A DNA stretch of 22,146 nt from Streptococcus sp. (GCA_030825825.1 JAPJPE010000006.1:1-22146); one strand, 5' to 3'. Shown: positions 6,847 through 15,376, counted from the first letter of the stretch. Numbers and translations are program-made. The notes: generated by a model from the sequence alone, not told the origin.

Positions 6847-7523
6847 TAGCGTCGAGTTGCAGGTGCTGTGCTCGAACTTTTAATATTAAAGCGTTTCTTG
6901 AGGTAGAAGCGAAGGACAAGCGCTAGAGCTCCTAAAACGATGGCAAAAACATCTGGAATAGTTGGGTTGAGAACTTGTGGGAGTAAGGAAGTAAAGGACA
7001 AGACAATGACCCAAAGGAACATGACTCCAACAAGAATCGGCATGGATTTCCAAAGAGAGGGACGCTCACTGCGATCTTTTGTGCCATCCATATACTGATA
7101 GAAGAAGTAGTACATGAGATACAAGAGCAGAGCCCCTGTCAAACTTCCAAGGATCAAGGTGATCAACCCATAACCAGTACGACGCGGTGCGACCAAGTTC
7201 ATAAAGGCGCTAATCGCAGCAAAGACACCAAAGATAAAGAGGAAGGAATCCAAAATCATAAGAGAGGGAGCATCGTTTAATTTCGGATGCTCTTTTTCAT
7301 AGCGCTCTTTCTCGCTGAAAGAATTCGCCCAAACAGTTGGAGCTCCAAAAAGAGTCCGTGCCGGAATCCCTTTTCCTTGGTTTTCATGGATAGCTGGAAG
7401 GATTTCTTGGATGAGGCTTTCTGCTTCTTCCTCTGATTTCCCGTTTTCAAGCAATTGGTGTTTGGCGATGCGGATAAATTCTTGGTTTTTCTTGCTGAGT
7501 TGATTCAAATCAAATTGAGACAT
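6846..7523 (-). CDS. DUF1129 family membrane protein
   Basis: The 225-aa product matches the DUF1129 pattern of streptococci: a charged, soluble N-terminal part (about 1-85) starting QFDLNQLSKKNQEFI, including the ARTLFGAPTVWA segment that is typical of the family, then several membrane segments (about 88-110, 118-142, 160-184, 190-208) and a basic tail. Function is unknown. It starts 28 nt after the end of corA on the same strand, so the two are probably co-transcribed. The same pairing upstream of uvrA exists, as I recall, in the pneumococcal chromosome. A helper role for CorA or an envelope function is possible but not shown by sequence. Confidence 0.8.
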   Translation of the reverse strand: MSQFDLNQLSKKNQEFIRIAKHQLLENGKSEEEAESLIQEILPAIHENQGKGIPARTLFGAPTVWANSFSEKERYEKEHPKLNDAPSLMILDSFLFIFGVFAAISAFMNLVAPRRTGYGLITLILGSLTGALLLYLMYYFFYQYMDGTKDRSERPSLWKSMPILVGVMFLWVIVLSFTSLLPQVLNPTIPDVFAIVLGALALVLRFYLKKRFNIKSSSTAPATRR

Positions 7524-7551
7524 AAATACTCCTTAGTGTTATTAGTAGGTG

Positions 7552-8496
7552 TTAGAACCATTTTTTATGGATGAGGTAGACGACGAGAGAACCGGTCAGG
7601 GCAAAAGCGATGAAAATGATCAGCCAAAAGGCATTTGGTTCTCCATTGAGCGGTAATTCATTGTCCTTGAAGTTCATCCCGTAAGCTGAGAAAATCATGG
7701 TTGGGATGGACATGACGATGGTCACCATGGCCAAGGTCTTCATGATGTTATTTTGGTTGTTGGAGATGATTGATGCGAAAGTATCGGTCATGGAGTGGAG
7801 GATATTTCCATAAATATCCGCCATCTCAATGGCTTGCTGGGTTTCGATCAAGGTATCTTCCAGTAGATCTTCGTCTTCTAAGTATTTCTTGATGTTACTA
7901 GTGGCGCTGGTCAATTTCTTGATCACGCGCTCATTGGTTTTCAGAGAGGCCTTAAAGTAGACGATGGTTTTTTCTAACTCCATCAACTCAATCAACTCTT
8001 CATTACGCGTTGATTTGTGCAATTGACTTTCAATCTGTTCACTCTTTCGATCCAGGGTACGAAGCGCAGACAAGTAGAGTTCGGCGTTACGATAGAGGAT
8101 CTGAAAGATAAAGCGCGATCGCATAAAAGTATAGAAATTCCGCAAGCGTCGGTTGATAAAGATATCAAGAAGCGGCAATTTCTCCAAGCAAGTCGTGATA
8201 ATAGCCTCTTCTGTCAGGATAATCCCTAGCGGAATGGTCACGTAGTAGGTCTGATTGTTCCGCTCTTCCTTAATGGGAACGTCGACGATGATCAAGGTAT
8301 ACTCATCTTCGATGGTCATACGGGACATTTCTTCCGCATCGAGTGGTGCCCGTAAGTCTGCAATATCGATATTAAAAGCAGAGGCGATTTCCATCGATTC
8401 ACTTTGAGAAGGGTTCACAAGGTTGATCCAGCTACCGGGTTCCAGTGTCTCTATTTCCTTAAATTCAGTCGTTGTCGATAAAAAGACCTGTTTCAT
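7552..8496 (-). CDS. corA: CorA family magnesium/divalent cation transporter
   Basis: The 314-aa protein is a pentameric Mg2+ channel family member. The N-terminal cytoplasmic domain (about 1-235) has the CorA alpha/beta then long-helix pattern. Two C-terminal membrane helices surround the hallmark YGMNF (G273, M274, N275), with a basic end HKKWF. The start is ATG at 8496 with GGGGAGG just before it. A longer frame to 8529 would run through the promoter and is rejected. Promoter: extended -10 on the minus strand, TATAAT (complement of 8528-8533) with TG one base upstream. It heads a two-gene unit with the DUF1129 gene and is divergent from uvrA. Confidence 0.92.
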   Translation of the reverse strand: MKQVFLSTTTEFKEIETLEPGSWINLVNPSQSESMEIASAFNIDIADLRAPLDAEEMSRMTIEDEYTLIIVDVPIKEERNNQTYYVTIPLGIILTEEAIITTCLEKLPLLDIFINRRLRNFYTFMRSRFIFQILYRNAELYLSALRTLDRKSEQIESQLHKSTRNEELIELMELEKTIVYFKASLKTNERVIKKLTSATSNIKKYLEDEDLLEDTLIETQQAIEMADIYGNILHSMTDTFASIISNNQNNIMKTLAMVTIVMSIPTMIFSAYGMNFKDNELPLNGEPNAFWLIIFIAFALTGSLVVYLIHKKWF

Positions 8497-8527
8497 GGTG
8501 CCTCCCCTTGTTTTTTTACACCTTAAC

Positions 8528-8536
8528 ATTATATCA
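8528..8536 (-). promoter_or_regulatory. Extended -10 promoter of corA
   Basis: Minus-strand TGATATAAT: TATAAT is the complement of 8528-8533 and TG the complement of 8535-8536. No clear -35. Confidence 0.65.
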
Positions 8537-8575
8537 GAAAAAGGACGGTTTTGGATAAAAGAATACTAAAAAATT

Positions 8576-8584
8576 TGTTATAAT
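8576..8584 (+). promoter_or_regulatory. Extended -10 promoter of uvrA
   Basis: TG (8576-8577) plus TATAAT (8579-8584). TTGGAT at 8551-8556 is 22 bp away and unlikely to act as the -35. No LexA-like or competence (com/cin box) site is seen in the 121-bp divergent gap. Confidence 0.65.
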
Positions 8585-8617
8585 GGAGGTTAACAAAAAG
8601 GTGATTAGAGTAAGAAC

Positions 8618-11443
8618 ATGCAAGATAAAATTGTCATTCATGGGGCACGCGCCCATAATTTAAAAAATATAGACGTGGAAATTCCACGGGACAAATTAGT
8701 CGTGGTGACGGGTTTGTCTGGTTCTGGAAAGTCCAGTCTGGCCTTTGATACCCTCTATGCAGAAGGCCAGCGCCGCTACGTGGAGAGCTTATCAGCCTAT
8801 GCCCGGCAATTCTTGGGAAATATGGAAAAACCAGATGTGGACTCCATTGACGGCTTGAGTCCAGCTATTTCCATCGACCAAAAAACGACCAGTAAAAACC
8901 CCCGATCTACAGTGGGGACGGCAACAGAGATCAATGACTACCTGCGCTTGCTCTATGCGCGTGTAGGGACGCCTTATTGTATCAATGGGCATGGAGCGAT
9001 TACAGCTTCTTCAGTTGAGCAAATTGTCGATCAAGTCTTAGAATTACCAGAGCGCCAACGCCTGCAAATTCTAGCCCCCATTATCCGCAAGAAAAAAGGC
9101 CAGCACAAGAATATCATTGAAAAAGTCCAAAAAGACGGCTATGTCCGGGTACGGGTCGATGGTGAGATCTATGATGTGACAGAGGTTCCAGAACTGTCTA
9201 AAAGCAAACAGCACACGATTGAAGTGGTTGTGGACCGAATCGTGATCAAAGAGGGTATCCGCTCGCGGCTCTTTGATTCGATTGAAACAGCCCTTCGGAT
9301 TGCCGATGGCTACGTGGTGATTGATACCATGGATGGCAAGGAGCTACTCTTTTCGGAGCATTATGCTTGTCCAGTCTGTGGCTTTACCGTTCCTGAATTA
9401 GAGCCCCGCCTCTTTTCTTTCAATGCGCCTTTCGGATCTTGTCCAGACTGTGATGGGCTGGGGATTAAGCTAGAGGTGGACTTGGATCTGGTGGTGCCAG
9501 ATGATCGCTTAACCCTTCGCGAAGGAGCACTTGCTCCTTGGAATCCGATCTCTTCCAACTACTATCCACAGATGTTGGAACAGGCCATGATCCATTTTGG
9601 CGTTGATATGGATCAGCCTTTTTCCGATCTTTCTCAAGAAGAAAAGGACTTGGTCCTCTATGGTTCAAATGGCAAGGAATTCCACTTTCACTATGAAAAT
9701 GAGTTTGGTGGGGTTCGCGATATTGAGATTCCTTTTGAAGGGGTCGTAAACAATATTCACCGTCGTTTCCGTGAGACCAATAGTGATTTCACCCGCAACC
9801 AAATGCTCTCTTATATGAACGAATTGACCTGTGCGACCTGCCATGGCTACCGTCTCAATGACCAGGCTCTCTCTGTTCGTGTCGGAGGAGAAAAGGGGAT
9901 GCATATCGGGGAAGTGTCAGATCTATCAATTGCGGACCACTTAAAAGCTGTGGATCAGTTGGTTTTAACGGACAATGAAGCTACGATTGCAAGACCGATC
10001 CTAAAAGAGATTAAGGATCGCTTGACCTTCTTAAACAATGTGGGGCTCAATTACTTGACCCTGTCACGATCGGCTGGGACCTTATCGGGTGGAGAAAGCC
10101 AGCGCATTCGTTTGGCAACCCAGATCGGTTCCAACCTCTCTGGTGTCCTTTATATCTTGGATGAGCCGTCTATCGGCCTCCATCAAAGGGACAATGACCG
10201 CCTGATTGCCAGTCTCAAGAAGATGCGCGATTTAGGCAACACCTTGATCGTCGTCGAACATGATGAAGATACCATGAGAGAGGCAGACTACCTGATCGAC
10301 GTCGGCCCAGGTGCCGGTGTCTTTGGGGGAGAGATCGTTGCGGCTGGAACTCCAAAGCAGGTGGCTCGCAACAGCAAATCTATCACGGGTCAGTACTTGT
10401 CCGGCAAGCGCAAGATTCCGGTTCCAACAGAGCGCCGGTCAGGAAATGGTCGCTATATTGAAATTACGGGGGCCAGTGAGAATAACTTACAAGACATCAC
10501 AGCACGCTTTCCTCTAGGAAAATTCATCGCAGTCACTGGAGTTTCCGGTTCTGGAAAATCGACCTTGATCAATGGCATCTTGAAAAAAGCCATCGCTCAA
10601 AAGCTCAACCGCAATTCGGAAAAACCAGGGAAATACAAGACCATTCAGGGGATTGAGCATATCGATCGCTTGATCGACATTGATCAAAGCCCGATTGGTC
10701 GGACTCCTCGTTCCAATCCAGCGACCTATACAGGCGTCTTCGATGACATTCGCGATCTCTTTGCTCAGACCAATGAAGCCAAAATTCGGGGTTATAAAAA
10801 AGGTCGCTTTAGTTTCAATGTCAAGGGTGGGCGTTGTGAAGCCTGCTCAGGAGATGGGATCATCAAGATTGAAATGCACTTCTTGCCAGATGTCTTTGTC
10901 CCTTGTGAGGTCTGCCATGGACGTCGTTACAATAGTGAGACCCTCGAAGTCCACTACAAGGAAAAAAATATTGCAGAAGTGCTGGATATGACGGTCAACA
11001 AGGCAGTTGAATTCTTCAAGCACATTCCAAAAATTGAACGCAAACTCAAGACCATCCAAGATGTGGGCTTGGGCTATGTAACACTAGGCCAACCAGCGAC
11101 TACTCTTTCAGGTGGGGAGGCGCAACGGATGAAGTTGGCTTCTGAATTGCACAAGCGCTCTACAGGAAAATCCTTCTATATCTTGGATGAACCAACGACC
11201 GGACTCCATACCGAAGACATTTCTCGCTTGATCAAAGTCTTAGAGCGGTTTGTGGATGATGGCAATACGGTCCTTGTGATTGAGCACAATTTGGATGTCA
11301 TTAAGACAGCAGACCATATCATCGATTTAGGACCAGAAGGTGGTGTCGGTGGTGGAACCATTATTGCGACCGGAACACCAGAAGAAGTAGCAGCAAATCC
11401 TGCTAGCTACACAGGACAATATTTGAAAGGAAAATTACAATGA
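8618..11443 (+). CDS. uvrA: Excinuclease ABC subunit A
   Basis: The 941-aa product is the normal full length for UvrA, the damage-sensing ATPase of nucleotide excision repair that loads UvrB. It has two ABC modules. Module 1: Walker A GLSGSGKS (32-39) and zinc ligands C251, C254, C275, C278 within the signature I insertion, then LSGGESQR and an ILDEPS Walker B. Module 2: Walker A GVSGSGKS (641-648), zinc ligands C740, C743, C763, C766, then LSGGEAQR and ILDEPT. All key residues are present. Its stop overlaps the pepP start by 4 nt (ATGA), so the two are translationally coupled. The corA-uvrA-pepP order matches other streptococci. Confidence 0.98.
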   Translation: MQDKIVIHGARAHNLKNIDVEIPRDKLVVVTGLSGSGKSSLAFDTLYAEGQRRYVESLSAYARQFLGNMEKPDVDSIDGLSPAISIDQKTTSKNPRSTVGTATEINDYLRLLYARVGTPYCINGHGAITASSVEQIVDQVLELPERQRLQILAPIIRKKKGQHKNIIEKVQKDGYVRVRVDGEIYDVTEVPELSKSKQHTIEVVVDRIVIKEGIRSRLFDSIETALRIADGYVVIDTMDGKELLFSEHYACPVCGFTVPELEPRLFSFNAPFGSCPDCDGLGIKLEVDLDLVVPDDRLTLREGALAPWNPISSNYYPQMLEQAMIHFGVDMDQPFSDLSQEEKDLVLYGSNGKEFHFHYENEFGGVRDIEIPFEGVVNNIHRRFRETNSDFTRNQMLSYMNELTCATCHGYRLNDQALSVRVGGEKGMHIGEVSDLSIADHLKAVDQLVLTDNEATIARPILKEIKDRLTFLNNVGLNYLTLSRSAGTLSGGESQRIRLATQIGSNLSGVLYILDEPSIGLHQRDNDRLIASLKKMRDLGNTLIVVEHDEDTMREADYLIDVGPGAGVFGGEIVAAGTPKQVARNSKSITGQYLSGKRKIPVPTERRSGNGRYIEITGASENNLQDITARFPLGKFIAVTGVSGSGKSTLINGILKKAIAQKLNRNSEKPGKYKTIQGIEHIDRLIDIDQSPIGRTPRSNPATYTGVFDDIRDLFAQTNEAKIRGYKKGRFSFNVKGGRCEACSGDGIIKIEMHFLPDVFVPCEVCHGRRYNSETLEVHYKEKNIAEVLDMTVNKAVEFFKHIPKIERKLKTIQDVGLGYVTLGQPATTLSGGEAQRMKLASELHKRSTGKSFYILDEPTTGLHTEDISRLIKVLERFVDDGNTVLVIEHNLDVIKTADHIIDLGPEGGVGGGTIIATGTPEEVAANPASYTGQYLKGKLQ

Positions 11444-12507
11444 ATCAACGGATCAGCAACTTAAGAAACAAAATGAAAGCCCAAAACCTCAAAGCGGTGT
11501 TGATTAACAATTTGAAAAATGTTTATTATTTGACCAATTTCTGGGGCTCAAACGGGACTGCTTTGGTGACAGAAGAACGTGTGGTACTCTTTACAGATTC
11601 GCGCTACACTATCCATGCCCATGCGACTTGTTTCCCCTTTGTAGAGATTGTGGAAACCCGCGATGAGTTGACTGCAGCTGCAGAGATCGTTAAGGACCTT
11701 GGAATCAAAGAACTTGGTTTTGAGGACGAAGTGACGGTAGCTTACCATGCTCGCATGGCTTCTGTTTTCAGTAGCATCAGCCTTCAATCCCTAGCGAATT
11801 TTGTAATGGAATTGCGCTTGATTAAGGATGAAACTGAGATTGCGGCCATTAAAAAAGCTTGTAGCATCTCTGACCAAGCCTTCCATGATATTTTGGATTA
11901 TATCAAGGTAGGGAAAACGACAGAGTTGGAAGCAGCGACTTTCCTCGATTTTAGAATGCGGGAGTTGGGAGCTTCTGGTGTATCTTTTGATATTATCTCA
12001 GCAGCTGGTGAACGCTCTGCCATGCCTCACGCGACTCCAAGTGATCGGGTCATTTCAGCAGGAGATGCCTTGACCCTTGATTTTGGTTGCTTGTATAACC
12101 ACTATGTCAGCGATATGACACGGACCATCTATGCCGGACATGTCAGCGACAAGGAAAGAGAAATTTACGAAACAGTTTTGAAAGCCAATCAAGCCTTGAT
12201 TGCTGCGGCTAAAGATGGACTTGGCTTCTGTGATTTTGATAAAATCCCACGTGATGTGATCGAAGCGGCCGGCTATGGCCAATACTTTACTCATGGAATC
12301 GGTCATGGAATTGGGCTAGATATCCACGAAGAACCATATTTCAGCCAAACGTCTAAAGAAGCGATTCAAGCAGGGATGGTCTTAACAGATGAGCCAGGTA
12401 TTTATATCGAAGGACTCTCTGGTGTGCGGATCGAAGATGACCTCTTGATTACAGAAACTGGCTGTGAAGTCTTGACCCTTGCTCCTAAAGAATTGATTGT
12501 CCTATAA
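11440..12507 (+). CDS. pepP: M24 family Xaa-Pro peptidase (aminopeptidase P/prolidase type)
   Basis: The 355-aa cytoplasmic metallopeptidase cleaves peptides next to proline, useful for recycling imported peptides. An N-terminal creatinase-like domain (about 1-125) precedes the pita-bread catalytic domain with all five metal ligands: D214, D225, H289, E318 and E332, in the contexts TLDFGC, SDMTRT, GHGIGLDIHE, TDEPGIY and RIEDD. Whether it acts on dipeptides or on longer peptides cannot be decided by eye, so the symbol is provisional. ATGA overlap with uvrA. No terminator is visible between it and the next gene, 56 nt downstream. Confidence 0.92.
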   Translation: MNQRISNLRNKMKAQNLKAVLINNLKNVYYLTNFWGSNGTALVTEERVVLFTDSRYTIHAHATCFPFVEIVETRDELTAAAEIVKDLGIKELGFEDEVTVAYHARMASVFSSISLQSLANFVMELRLIKDETEIAAIKKACSISDQAFHDILDYIKVGKTTELEAATFLDFRMRELGASGVSFDIISAAGERSAMPHATPSDRVISAGDALTLDFGCLYNHYVSDMTRTIYAGHVSDKEREIYETVLKANQALIAAAKDGLGFCDFDKIPRDVIEAAGYGQYFTHGIGHGIGLDIHEEPYFSQTSKEAIQAGMVLTDEPGIYIEGLSGVRIEDDLLITETGCEVLTLAPKELIVL

Positions 12508-12508
12508 A
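12479..12508 (+). promoter_or_regulatory. Weak candidate promoter before the Tim44-like/SPFH pair
   Basis: TTGCTC (12479-12484), 18-bp spacer and TATAAA (12503-12508), lying inside the end of pepP. Since there is no terminator after pepP, read-through from uvrA is an equally good source of transcription. Confidence 0.3.
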
Positions 12509-12563
12509 ATAGACAGTATTTTCTTAACCCCTGTGTAACAAACAAAGATAAGAAATGAGGCCT

Positions 12564-13535
12564 ATGAAAAAACGAATTTTAGTATTGGGAATTCTTCTAG
12601 TAGCCCTTCTATTTGCATTTGCTCCTTCTGCCCATGCTGGTGTCGGCAATACGCATAGTGGTGGTAGTAGCACTATTCATTCTGGCGGTGGTGGTGGTAG
12701 TAGCTGGTCTGGAGGTGGCAGTAGCTGGTCTGGTGGATCCAGTAGCTGGTCTGGTGGATCCAGTAGCTACAGTTCTGGTTCTGGAACAGACTCTGATGGT
12801 GTAGTAGCAATTTTTGCTATCGTTGGATTGATTGGATTTGTCTATAATATTGCAAAAGAAGCTAATGAAAGTGATGAATCATTTTCTTCAAACAGTGGTC
12901 CAAAACGGACAACCGAAGAGCGGGCCGGTCGACCAATTGAAAACAACTATGAAGCGATTCGCCGCATCCGTAAACTGGATCCAATGTTTGATGAAGACCG
13001 CTTCTTGTCGCAAGTCAAGCTGGTTTATCTTCAATTACAGTCTGCTTGGACAGAAAAAGATTGGAATTCTGTGCGGAACTTAGAAAGTACGAGTCTTTAT
13101 GAGCAGCACTTGACGCAGTTGCAAGAGCATATTCGCGCCAAAACAACCAATGTTCTTGAGCGCGTGCGTGTGGAAAATTCCAAGATCAAAGACTTTATCG
13201 AAAATCCAGAAGGCAATGACCGCATCGAAGTCATTCTGTCATCGACGATGAGAGATTACATCCGAAATGACGAAACAGGTCGTGTGATCGAAGGGGATCC
13301 AACCAAAGATCTCTTTACCGTTTACCGCATGGTCTTTCTTCGTGAACATGGAGCTCAGACAGAGATCATTAAGAATTCAGAAGTCGTTAGTGATCATTGT
13401 CCGAACTGTGGTGCGCCATTGACGATTGATTCAATCGACAAGTGTGAATATTGCCAAGCATCCTTGAAGCACAATCCAAAAGATTGGGTCTTGGATGTCT
13501 ACGAAGTTGTGGATGAAATTGAATTCTACAGATAG
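12564..13535 (+). CDS. Membrane protein: Gly/Ser repeats, Tim44-like region, zinc ribbon
   Basis: The 323-aa product starts MKKRILV with a signal-like segment ending AHA|G (about 1-25). A Gly/Ser/Trp-rich low-complexity part (about 27-75) with SSWSGG units follows, then a membrane segment (about 80-98). The region of about 125-270 has the look of a Tim44-like domain (an acidic/basic helix, KLDPMFDEDRFLSQVKLVYLQ, then YLQLQSAWTEKDW), and a C-terminal zinc ribbon has C279, C282, C294 and C297. The most likely topology puts the Gly/Ser part outside and the Tim44/zinc part in the cytoplasm (inference). Function is unknown. The SPFH gene starts 8 nt after it. An alternative ATG 9 nt upstream (12555) lacks a clear RBS; GAGG lies only 3 nt before 12564, so the start is not certain. 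Confidence 0.8.
   Translation: MKKRILVLGILLVALLFAFAPSAHAGVGNTHSGGSSTIHSGGGGGSSWSGGGSSWSGGSSSWSGGSSSYSSGSGTDSDGVVAIFAIVGLIGFVYNIAKEANESDESFSSNSGPKRTTEERAGRPIENNYEAIRRIRKLDPMFDEDRFLSQVKLVYLQLQSAWTEKDWNSVRNLESTSLYEQHLTQLQEHIRAKTTNVLERVRVENSKIKDFIENPEGNDRIEVILSSTMRDYIRNDETGRVIEGDPTKDLFTVYRMVFLREHGAQTEIIKNSEVVSDHCPNCGAPLTIDSIDKCEYCQASLKHNPKDWVLDVYEVVDEIEFYR
12699..12767 (+). repeat. 21-bp tandem repeat coding for SSWSGGx units
   Basis: Three 21-bp units (12699-12719, 12720-12740, 12741-12761) plus a 6-bp partial copy. Units 2 and 3 are identical and unit 1 differs only near its end. The unit length is a multiple of three, so copy-number change would keep the frame. Confidence 0.9.
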
Positions 13536-13543
13536 GAGAATGT

Positions 13544-14650
13544 ATGGGATTTATTAAAGCAGCCCTTTCAGCGGGCATTTCAAGTTTTCAAGATAGTAAA
13601 TTTAAGGAAGCCATTACCCTGCCAGAAGCTGTTCCAGCAACAGCTTTGGCCATTAAGGGACAGCTCTTAACCAAAGATCCAGATGGGCGCTCTCGTCAGA
13701 GCAACCAAAATACAGGCCTATTGACAGATGGCTCTGTTGTCATTGTTCCCCAAGGCTATGTTGCTCTCTTGGTCAATAATGGAACTTTTCTAGGAGACCT
13801 TCTAGAAGCAGGGAGCCACGAATGGCAAGCCGGTGAAAATGCCTGGTTGTTTGAAAAGGGGGGTGTGAAAGGAACGTGGGATCAGTTCAAGAATCGTTTC
13901 TCATTTGGAGGCCAAGTGGTCACCCAACAAGAAATTATTTTTGTGCGGATGCAACCTTTTACAGGAAATAAATTTGGCACCCAAAATCCAGTTGAGTACT
14001 TTAGCGACCGTTACCAACAACTTCTTAGCATTCGTTTTTATGGTCTTTATGATGTTAAAGTAGCAGATCCTGTACTCTTTTACATCAGTACAGTCAGTCG
14101 TCAAATCACTGCAGATAAGCCGTTTACCTTGGAAGATGTGGCTCAGGGAACCTTGCGCCAAAATCTGGCTCCAAAAATTGCAGTGGCTATTTCAAAATAT
14201 ACGGCTGAAAATAAGGCAGACATCTACAATATCAATGCGGACCAAGATGTCTTCAATGAAGTTGCAAAACGCGAAGTCAATAAAACTTGGACAGAATTAT
14301 ATGGTATCGAATTAACTAATGTCCTCATCGAAGATTTGAGCTACGATGCAGACAGTATGGCCAAGGTCAATAAACTGGACAGTGAATTGGCAGCGATGAA
14401 GTACAATACCATTGAAATCGAAGAACGTCGTGCTCGCAATGAGGCCTTGGTGGCAGCTGCTAAAAATGAAGGTGGCAATGGCATGAACATGATCATGGGG
14501 ATGAACTTGGGTCAAGCCCTTGGCAATGACCTTCAAAAACAAGCCTCTCCAGCGCAAGACAAGCCTCATACCTTCTACATTGAAGTAGATGGAAAATATG
14601 TCCATGTCACCAAAGATGCGGATGGTAATATTGTGCCTGTGGACCAATAA
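13544..14650 (+). CDS. SPFH domain protein, YdjI-like ("virion core protein" family)
   Basis: The 368-aa product is an SPFH/stomatin-like protein of the B. subtilis YdjI type. It starts MGFIKAALSAGISSFQDSKFKE, a family-typical amphipathic N-terminus, followed by the SPFH region (about 55-280) with LTDGSVVIVPQGYVALLVNNG and EQEIIFVR-like strands, a charged helix (SELAAMKYNTIEIEERRARNEAL) and a Gly/Met-rich linker. The tail ends in a short beta unit (YIEVDGKYVHVTKDADGNIVPVD) where many homologues carry a zinc ribbon; here the zinc ribbon is in the partner gene. In B. subtilis YdjI is needed to place PspA at the membrane. No pspA homologue is present in this window. RBS AGGAGA (13534-13539). The database name "virion core" does not imply a phage origin. 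Confidence 0.82.
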   Translation: MGFIKAALSAGISSFQDSKFKEAITLPEAVPATALAIKGQLLTKDPDGRSRQSNQNTGLLTDGSVVIVPQGYVALLVNNGTFLGDLLEAGSHEWQAGENAWLFEKGGVKGTWDQFKNRFSFGGQVVTQQEIIFVRMQPFTGNKFGTQNPVEYFSDRYQQLLSIRFYGLYDVKVADPVLFYISTVSRQITADKPFTLEDVAQGTLRQNLAPKIAVAISKYTAENKADIYNINADQDVFNEVAKREVNKTWTELYGIELTNVLIEDLSYDADSMAKVNKLDSELAAMKYNTIEIEERRARNEALVAAAKNEGGNGMNMIMGMNLGQALGNDLQKQASPAQDKPHTFYIEVDGKYVHVTKDADGNIVPVDQ

Positions 14651-14670
14651 GGAATAGTGAAGATGGAGTT

Positions 14671-14713
14671 GGAGATATAGAGATTCTAAGGACTCGTTCC
14701 TGCAATCTCTCTC
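14671..14713 (+). other. Hairpin after the SPFH gene, no U-tract
   Basis: AGAGATT (14679-14685) pairs with AATCTCT (14704-14710), with an inner AGGA/TCCT stem (14689-14692 with 14698-14701). No T-run follows, so it is not a standard intrinsic terminator. It may be a weak or Rho-independent-like stop or an mRNA-end structure. Confidence 0.4.
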
Positions 14714-14749
14714 CGCCTTCTAGCCTTCCTAAAAAGAGAAAATTGCTGT

Positions 14750-14778
14750 TTGAGAAAAATCAAATAGTGTGTTACAAT
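14750..14778 (+). promoter_or_regulatory. Promoter of efp-asp23-nusB
   Basis: TTGAGA (14750-14755), 17-bp spacer, TACAAT (14773-14778). The efp start codon is about 38 nt downstream. Confidence 0.75.
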
Positions 14779-14815
14779 AAAGAGTAATCTATTTTTAAAA
14801 AAGAGGTAATAAAAC

Positions 14816-15376
14816 ATGATCGAAGCAAGTAAATTGAAAGCTGGTATGACTTTTGAAACAGCTGACGGAAAATTGATCCGCGTTTTGGAAGCTAGCCACC
14901 ACAAACCAGGTAAAGGAAACACTATCATGCGTATGAAATTGCGTGATGTCCGTACTGGTTCAACATTTGATACAAGCTACCGTCCAGAAGAAAAATTTGA
15001 ACAAGCAATTATCGAAACTGTTCCAGCTCAATACTTGTACAAAATGGATGATACAGCCTACTTCATGAACACTGAAACATATGACCAATATGAAATTCCA
15101 GTGGTGAACGTAGAACAAGAATTGCTTTACATCCTTGAAAATTCAGAAGTAAAAATTCAATTCTACGGAAGCGAAGTCATCGGTGTAACAGTTCCTACAA
15201 CTGTTGAATTAACTGTTGCAGAAACTCAACCATCTATCAAAGGTGCTACAGTGACTGGTTCTGGTAAACCTGCTACAATGGAAACTGGTTTGGTCGTAAA
15301 CGTTCCTGATTTCATCGAAGCTGGACAAAAATTGGTCATTAACACTACTGAAGGAACTTACGTTTCTCGTGCATAA
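14816..15376 (+). CDS. efp: Translation elongation factor P
   Basis: The 186-aa protein rescues ribosomes stalled on polyproline. The length and the three beta-barrel domains are normal: a KOW-like domain I starting MIEASKLKAGMTFE, with the tip loop HHKPGKGN in which K33 is the residue aligned with the modified lysine of other EF-Ps; domain II around YRPEEKFEQAIIETVPAQYLY; and domain III with the GATVTGSGKPATMETG signature. GAGG about 9-12 nt before the ATG. It heads the efp-asp23-nusB operon. No known EF-P modification gene is in the window. Confidence 0.97.
   Translation: MIEASKLKAGMTFETADGKLIRVLEASHHKPGKGNTIMRMKLRDVRTGSTFDTSYRPEEKFEQAIIETVPAQYLYKMDDTAYFMNTETYDQYEIPVVNVEQELLYILENSEVKIQFYGSEVIGVTVPTTVELTVAETQPSIKGATVTGSGKPATMETGLVVNVPDFIEAGQKLVINTTEGTYVSRA

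Noticed and set aside
8497..8529. Longer CorA start at 8529
   Set aside because: The extension overlaps the extended -10 of corA itself, and the GGGGAGG RBS points to ATG 8496.
12699..12767. Possible CRISPR-like array
   Set aside because: The repeats are directly adjacent without spacers and lie in frame within a coding sequence.
13544..14650. Phage gene ("virion core protein" name)
   Set aside because: The name is a historical database label for YdjI-like SPFH proteins. No other phage gene is nearby and the context is chromosomal.
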